Origin: Nitrosomonadaceae bacterium
GTDB taxonomy: Bacteria; Pseudomonadota; Gammaproteobacteria; Burkholderiales; Nitrosomonadaceae
Direction of reading: 5' to 3'
NCBI GenBank assembly: GCA_024644425.1
Contig: JAHELA010000012.1
Coordinates: forward strand, 1-19,754
DNA: 19,754 bases
Positions 15,701 to 19,754 of this stretch are shown here, piece after piece. Below the pieces are notes generated by a model. It searched no databases and was not told the DNA's origin. It was given only the letters and a program-made list of their open reading frames with translations. Position 1 is the first letter of the stretch. Every line of letters starts with the position of its first letter. The translations under genes and the position numbers were made by a program.

Positions 15701-17925
15701 TCCACCGCACTGCCACGTTCGTGAAGTAATACTTCTCCCACTGCAGCAAAACGACCATCCTCCCTCCAATCCTCAAGATCTAAGGGTAGTCGATGACGCC
15801 AGTTAGGGTATTGTTTATCATGACTTCCCGGAAGATTAATTTGTTCGACTACACCTAAAATATCTTCGGGTTGTACTACCATGACTTGAGCTTTGGTCCT
15901 CGCCAGATAAGCATGAATTGCAATCACGAATGGCATTGTAATTTCGGGCACGGAAGTTGGGTCAATACTTGCACCTGCGGGTAACAGACCCTCTTGTTCC
16001 AACGCTATGAGAAAACGCGCACGATCCTGAGCACGCTCTACAACCAGTTGGCCATGGTATTCCTCCGAGGGAAAAAGTTGAAGCGCAGAGCGAGTGTCGA
16101 GATCGATACCTTTCCAAAAGCCATGAAGCGTTGGCAAATCGTGGGTACTTACAGCTACCAGAGCTTGTTGCGGATAATCGTCTGGCGCTTTAAAGCTACC
16201 TTCTTTCGTACGCTCAAATAAGAAGGGTCGATAGGAAAAAATTCCGGCTGAGGTCAGACGAGAATATAAGTCTTTTGGTACTGTACCTAAATCCTCCCCG
16301 ATTACAAGGCAGCGATTGCGTTGACTCTCAAGTGCAATTATGCCAAGCATGTCCTCCATGGGATAAGCAACGTAAGCTCCTTGTGCTGGCGATAAATCTG
16401 CTGGCACCCAAAATATGCGCGTGAGAGACATAACATGGTCAATTCGCAGTGCTCCACAATGACGCATGTTTGCACGCAACACATCAATGAAGGGCATGTA
16501 GGCCGCCTCTTTTAAACGATGTGGCACAAATGGTGGCAGCCCCCAATTTTGGCCTAAGTGATTTACGCTATCAGGTGGCGCCCCAGCATAAGTACCAGAT
16601 GCAAAAATATCTTGCCAAATCCATACCTCTGAGCCACCCGGATTCACTCCCACCGCCAAATCTTGATAGAGACCTACACCAAGGCCCCGGCGCAAAGATT
16701 TCTGACCGACAATGGCAAGCTGTTCATCAGCCTTCCATTGTAACCAAATGAAAAACCCTATCTCGAACTCATGTTCATCTGCAAACGCCTTTACTGCAGG
16801 TGCTTTTGGGTGGTGATATTCAATCGGCCAAGCAGGCCAACCCCAAATAGTTGGGTCTTTACATCGAAAATGTTCCTGTAAGGCCTCAAATCGCGCGTGA
16901 TATTCTAGAGCTTCTCCACCGTTCTCACGGAAAAATCGAAACGCGCGTGCCCTGTCGGTGTCATTTACAAGATGAAAATTACAAAAATGACGATAAAGTA
17001 ACAACAAAACAGAGCGCTTAGCTGTAGACATCTCTTTATAGTTTACCTCTTCGCTAGCTCGTAACTTTCGAAGCCGGGTTTGAAAGCGTTCAGAGGAAAC
17101 AAGGCGACGTGCAGCATCACAATCCGCAAACTCAGGCACAGACTCCACGTCAATGTAGAAAGCGTTCATAAAGCAGCGGCTCGATGGACTGTATGGGCTG
17201 ATTAATTCAGGATTATCCAAAAATAAAGCGTGTAGGGGATTTACTCCAACTACACCACCGCCGGCTTCTGCAGTCAGGTCCACCAATGAACTTAGATCAC
17301 TAAAATCACCAATACCCCAGTTACGCCGTGAACGTAGGCTATAGAGTTGTACTGTCGGTCCCCAAACACGATTCTCCTCTTTCACAGCTTTGGGTTGGTA
17401 GCAAGTCACAGGCGCAACGATGAGAGTCATTATCCCTTGCAGTTCAATTGCACGTCCTTGTTGTTCGATTTCCAGACGATAGTAACCTTGCTTTGAAATT
17501 GGCTGCAAACTAAGGTCTACACGTATGAAATCTTTTCCATCTAAGCATCGATCATCCAACTTTGGTAGCTCTGTAGGTAAAAATTCACCTGTAATCGCAG
17601 CACCTTCTTCTGGGGTTAAGATCCAGCGATGCGGCTGCTCTGCCGAACCCTTTAGAAGTGAAAAAGGTATATTAAGCATCTCGTCAACCCGTAAAACTTT
17701 GACAGGAGGCAGGGATCGGCGCCACTCTCCTACTTCCATCTCGCGCATCGATTCTTCTGGGTCAACCTCATCAGAAATATGCATTGCAGTAAGTAACACA
17801 TGCCTGATATGGTCCGAGGTAACATGACTCTTGCCCCAAACGTCTTGATATTCAGTTGAGATGCCACAGCGAGCTGCAAGCTTCGCTAGCGCCTCTGATT
17901 TACCTTGGGTAGAAGAGTGACTCAT
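12784..17925 (-). CDS. Fused 4-alpha-glucanotransferase / maltooligosyl trehalose synthase (MalQ-TreY)
   Basis: This 1713-residue protein carries two complete GH enzymes. The MalQ module (GH77, about 1-735) disproportionates malto-oligosaccharides. It has WGPTVQLYSLRSRRNWGIGDF near 188-208, ENWG-like QNWGLPP at 459-465, nucleophile Asp496 (RIDH), acid/base Glu544 (GEDLG) and Asp596 (STHDLPT). After a linker of about 20 residues, the TreY module (GH13, about 757-1713) rearranges the reducing-end bond of maltodextrins to an alpha,alpha-1,1 trehalosyl link. It begins IPRATYRLQF and has DVVPNHMG (838-848 region), nucleophile Asp1092 (GLRVDHPDGL), Glu1129 (VIEK), Asp1373 (STHDSKRSEDVRAR) and SPGVPDIYQGCEL near the C-terminus. 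All catalytic residues of both modules are present. The ATG at 17925 overlaps the treZ stop (ATGA). The + strand frames within it are shadows. Confidence 0.95.
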   Translation of the reverse strand: MSHSSTQGKSEALAKLAARCGISTEYQDVWGKSHVTSDHIRHVLLTAMHISDEVDPEESMREMEVGEWRRSLPPVKVLRVDEMLNIPFSLLKGSAEQPHRWILTPEEGAAITGEFLPTELPKLDDRCLDGKDFIRVDLSLQPISKQGYYRLEIEQQGRAIELQGIMTLIVAPVTCYQPKAVKEENRVWGPTVQLYSLRSRRNWGIGDFSDLSSLVDLTAEAGGGVVGVNPLHALFLDNPELISPYSPSSRCFMNAFYIDVESVPEFADCDAARRLVSSERFQTRLRKLRASEEVNYKEMSTAKRSVLLLLYRHFCNFHLVNDTDRARAFRFFRENGGEALEYHARFEALQEHFRCKDPTIWGWPAWPIEYHHPKAPAVKAFADEHEFEIGFFIWLQWKADEQLAIVGQKSLRRGLGVGLYQDLAVGVNPGGSEVWIWQDIFASGTYAGAPPDSVNHLGQNWGLPPFVPHRLKEAAYMPFIDVLRANMRHCGALRIDHVMSLTRIFWVPADLSPAQGAYVAYPMEDMLGIIALESQRNRCLVIGEDLGTVPKDLYSRLTSAGIFSYRPFLFERTKEGSFKAPDDYPQQALVAVSTHDLPTLHGFWKGIDLDTRSALQLFPSEEYHGQLVVERAQDRARFLIALEQEGLLPAGASIDPTSVPEITMPFVIAIHAYLARTKAQVMVVQPEDILGVVEQINLPGSHDKQYPNWRHRLPLDLEDWREDGRFAAVGEVLLHERGSAVEPNNEKSLPSYKEAIIPRATYRLQFNDGFRFVQATEVTPYLADLGVSHCYASSYLKARPGSSHGYDIVAHDSLNPEIGTQQEYDNFVTTLKAHGLGQILDVVPNHMGVMGADNIWWMDVLENGPASVWSTFFDIDWEPINPSLKGKVLLPLLSEHYGTELNSGALRLEHDSDKGEFSLRYHEHRLPVDPKTYQFIIGHQIERLATTLGENHAFYVELQTLLTGFSRLPERTNELPERVAERQRDKEVHKRHLAVICEACIDIFQHITNNLVEFNGSPGDAASFDLLHELIQLQGYRLAYWRVALDEINYRRFFDINDLAALRMEEQVVFDSTHSFVLDLIAHEKVEGLRVDHPDGLYNPGQYFRRLQQAVGGKPLKRGERLPLYLVIEKILADHEHLPDDWPIHGATGYRFANLVNNLFVDSTAERRMTRIYHDFTNTDTDFSTLAYEAKKLIMHQALASELNVLANRLASIAAVTRDTCDFTLNGLRNALVEAIACFPVYRSYVADGKLSTDDRHHINWAIAVAKKRSPTSDPSIFDFIQAVLTTDIAHGRRSSFRKRVQDFAMKFQQVSSPVMAKGVEDTAIYRFHRLISLNDVGGDPCRFGISVAAFHAATRARVSRWPHSLLATSTHDSKRSEDVRARLNILSEIPMEWRHMLKRWSRMNRGRKRIVDGSKAPTRNDEYLLYQTLVGTWPLAQPDEAALKEYQERIVSYMIKALRESKEHSSWVNVNTEYEDATIDFVRTLLVLSENNLFLADFSSLVQPIAYHGLLNSLAQTLIKLVSPGVPDIYQGCELWQFNLVDPDNRRPVDFNYRRKLLAEVKSIVNAPLEQWSLRLQPLVKEMTDSRIKLYTYWQSLTLRARWPEVFRDGNYLPLKVHGEHAAHAFAFARCCGNRYIIALVPRLVARLLGEKDILPMGSEVWGNTALVVPIELADTEWDNVLTGERYRATNKLELGQLLAHFPICLLAAQSV
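15663..15670 (-). promoter_or_regulatory. Shine-Dalgarno-like sequence at the MalQ/TreY junction
   Basis: On the minus strand the gene reads TAAGGAGGCGATAATACCG, encoding K-E-A-I-I-P just before the conserved TreY start IPRATYRL. TAAGGAGG is a perfect match to the 16S anti-SD complement, and with the next two bases it is 9 of 10. The second ATA codon (15657-15655) lies 5 nt after it, the position where a start codon of a free-standing TreY would be expected. There is no ATG, GTG or TTG in frame here, so initiation at this site would be inefficient at best; it may be a relic of a former separate gene. Confidence 0.45.
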
Positions 17926-19742
17926 AGATGGCTTTCATTAAGCAAGTGCCAGTTTACTGACCAGGGTGGCATCTGCCCGGTAGCTAGAAAATTAGCGCTG
18001 ATATTGGATGTAACAAAGATCATGGTTTCGACCCCCATTGGCTCCACCTCAATATTTTCTTCACTAAGATTAGCAACAAGCGATAATGCACGGTTTTTAT
18101 CAAAGTACCACCGTACAGAAAATGAGCGCTCCGAGAAGAAGGTCAGTTGTGGAGTCCCGTTTCCCATACCGACAAGATTTGGAACTATCCACTGCCGGCG
18201 CAAAGATAGCAACTGTCGATACAGTTCAAGTGTACTGCAATGATGATCATGTTCGATAACACCCCAATCAAGTACACAATCAGAGAAAGTTTTGACAGCA
18301 TTGGGATCTGGAATATTCTCCAGCTTAGAGACATCAGAAAAAAGTTTAAAACACGAGAATTCTTTCCGACGACCCTCGGTCACAACACGAGCAAGTTCAG
18401 GACCAAAGTCACAGAAATATAGAAATGGCCGGTCTGATGCAAATTCCTCACCCATAAATAGTAGGGGTGGCTGGGGTGCAAGCAGCAAAATAGCTGTAAC
18501 AGCCTCAAGCGCGACGGGAGAAACAATATGGCATAAGCGCTCGCCAAAGGCACGATTACCAATCTGGTCATGGTTTTGTAGAAAACTAATAAAAGATGTG
18601 GGTGGTAGGTGTCCACTTGGTTCTCCGCGCTGCTTACCCTTATGGAAAAGAGAAGGTTCACCCTGAAAGGCGAAACCCTCAGTTAGACACCTTACTAAAA
18701 GCTTTGTTGGATCAATGGAGTAGCTACTATAGTACCCATCCGTTTCGCCACTTGCTAACACATGTAGAACATGGTGTATATCATCGTTCCACTGAGCTGT
18801 TGCCTGGCATGGCTTACCACTACTATCTCGGTTCAGATATCGGGTCTGATTCCTCTCATTTTCCAACACTAAATGAACATGACGATTACGCCCCACTTTA
18901 TGTCTGACAGTTTTGGAAAGCTCCTCGATAATATCTGGCGAGCTATCATCGCAGATGGCATGGATAGCGTCCAAGCGCAAACCATCAAGATGGAATTCTT
19001 CCAACCAGTAGATAGCATTCTGGATGAAAAAGTCTCTCACGACGTGTTTACCTTCTGCATCGAAATTGATGGCTGCGCCCCATGGGGTGACGTGGCGTGG
19101 GTTGAAAAAAGATGGCGCATAAGCATGCAAAAAATTTCCCTCGGGGCCAAAGTGATTATAAACTACGTCTAACAGTACCATTAGCCCACAATTATGAGCA
19201 GCATTGATAAGCTGCTTAAAATCTTCCGGGCGACCGTAGGACGCATCGGGAGCAAATGGCAGCACACCGTCGTAACCCCAGTTGCGCCTACCGGGAAAAT
19301 CAGCTACAGGCATAATTTCAATAGCAGTTATACCCAATTCTGATAAATAATCTAGACGTTCAATCACACCACGGAAATTACCTGACTGCGTAAAGCTACC
19401 TACATGCAGCTCATAGATAACTGCTTCCTCCCAAGGTCGGCCACACCAATTGTCATCGGACCAATCAAAAGAATTTGGATCGATAACTTCGGAAGGACCG
19501 TGTACATCCTCTGGATTAAAACGTGAAGCAGGATCTGGAACAAGTAATCCATTAGGGAGCCGGAATAGATAGTGGCTACCATTACAGGCTGCTTGAACCC
19601 AAAGATTGAACCAACCTTCCTCAGAGGCTATCATGGGTAACTCTTGTGACCCATTTAGCTGTAATGAAACTTCAGTAAGGTTAGGTGCCCAAAGACGAAA
19701 ATTCACGCCGCCAGATTCAAGAATTCTAGCACCAAAGGGCAT
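17922..19742 (-). CDS. treZ: Malto-oligosyltrehalose trehalohydrolase (start possibly beyond the right edge)
   Basis: TreZ hydrolyses the alpha-1,4 bond next to the trehalosyl end made by TreY and frees trehalose in the cytoplasm. From the ATG at 19742 it has 606 residues. An N-terminal beta-sandwich (about 1-90, GGVNFRLWAP) precedes a GH13 barrel: VIYELHVGSFT at 108-118, DVVYNHFGPEGN at 192-203, nucleophile Asp258 (GLRLDAIHAI), acid/base Glu294 (LENERN) and Asp392 (QNHDQIGNR). The C-terminal beta domain starts at about residue 520. Family members often have a few residues (such as RRH) before MPFGA; here the four upstream codons are open and read R-H-Y-T, so the true start may be outside the window. 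The stop overlaps the malQ-treY ATG by 4 bp. Confidence 0.95.
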   Translation of the reverse strand: MPFGARILESGGVNFRLWAPNLTEVSLQLNGSQELPMIASEEGWFNLWVQAACNGSHYLFRLPNGLLVPDPASRFNPEDVHGPSEVIDPNSFDWSDDNWCGRPWEEAVIYELHVGSFTQSGNFRGVIERLDYLSELGITAIEIMPVADFPGRRNWGYDGVLPFAPDASYGRPEDFKQLINAAHNCGLMVLLDVVYNHFGPEGNFLHAYAPSFFNPRHVTPWGAAINFDAEGKHVVRDFFIQNAIYWLEEFHLDGLRLDAIHAICDDSSPDIIEELSKTVRHKVGRNRHVHLVLENERNQTRYLNRDSSGKPCQATAQWNDDIHHVLHVLASGETDGYYSSYSIDPTKLLVRCLTEGFAFQGEPSLFHKGKQRGEPSGHLPPTSFISFLQNHDQIGNRAFGERLCHIVSPVALEAVTAILLLAPQPPLLFMGEEFASDRPFLYFCDFGPELARVVTEGRRKEFSCFKLFSDVSKLENIPDPNAVKTFSDCVLDWGVIEHDHHCSTLELYRQLLSLRRQWIVPNLVGMGNGTPQLTFFSERSFSVRWYFDKNRALSLVANLSEENIEVEPMGVETMIFVTSNISANFLATGQMPPWSVNWHLLNESHL

Positions 19743-19754
19743 AGTGTAATGTCG

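Noticed and set aside
18292..18666. 124-codon plus-strand open frame opposite treZ
   Set aside because: The treZ reading frame fully explains this stretch with family motifs (QNHDQIGNR); the opposite frame shows nothing recognisable.

Overview
The window looks like the chromosome of a moderately AT-rich proteobacterium, most likely a betaproteobacterium. The evidence is the recN-nadK-hrcA-hemH neighbourhood, the queA-tgt-yajC-secD-secF operon and the character of the proteins. A Nitrosomonas-like ammonia oxidiser is my best guess, but that is an impression from protein style and not a proven placement. No insertion sequence, phage gene, CRISPR array or rRNA is visible.

Layout. 1-1938 (minus): nadK followed by the 5' part of recN, which runs off the left edge. 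2103-4288 (plus): hrcA, then hemH. 4363-10509 (minus): a long operon read queA, tgt, yajC, secD, secF, dedA; queA/tgt overlap by 4 bp and dedA starts at a TTG codon. 10510-12170: about 1.7 kb of AT-rich DNA holding only a tRNA-Leu(CAA) and one doubtful 81-codon frame. 12171-12650 (plus): a small dual-specificity-type phosphatase gene with a palindrome just upstream of its start. 12784-19742 (minus): treZ, then a very long gene that fuses 4-alpha-glucanotransferase (MalQ) to maltooligosyl trehalose synthase (TreY). The two overlap by 4 bp, and treZ probably begins beyond the right edge.

How the genes work together. NadK makes NADP and RecN acts in double-strand-break repair. HrcA is the class I heat-shock repressor; neither its CIRCE operator nor the grpE-dnaK-dnaJ genes are in the window. 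HemH inserts iron into protoporphyrin. QueA and Tgt are two steps of queuosine tRNA modification, while YajC-SecD-SecF assist Sec protein export. On the right, MalQ disproportionates malto-oligosaccharides, TreY converts the reducing end into a trehalosyl unit and TreZ releases trehalose, so two genes encode three consecutive activities of a glucan-to-trehalose route.

The most interesting points are the 1713-residue MalQ-TreY fusion, a near-consensus Shine-Dalgarno sequence inside it exactly where a free TreY would start, and the neighbouring phosphatase, whose active-site loop resembles that of glucan phosphatases. I found no clearly new defence or mobile system.
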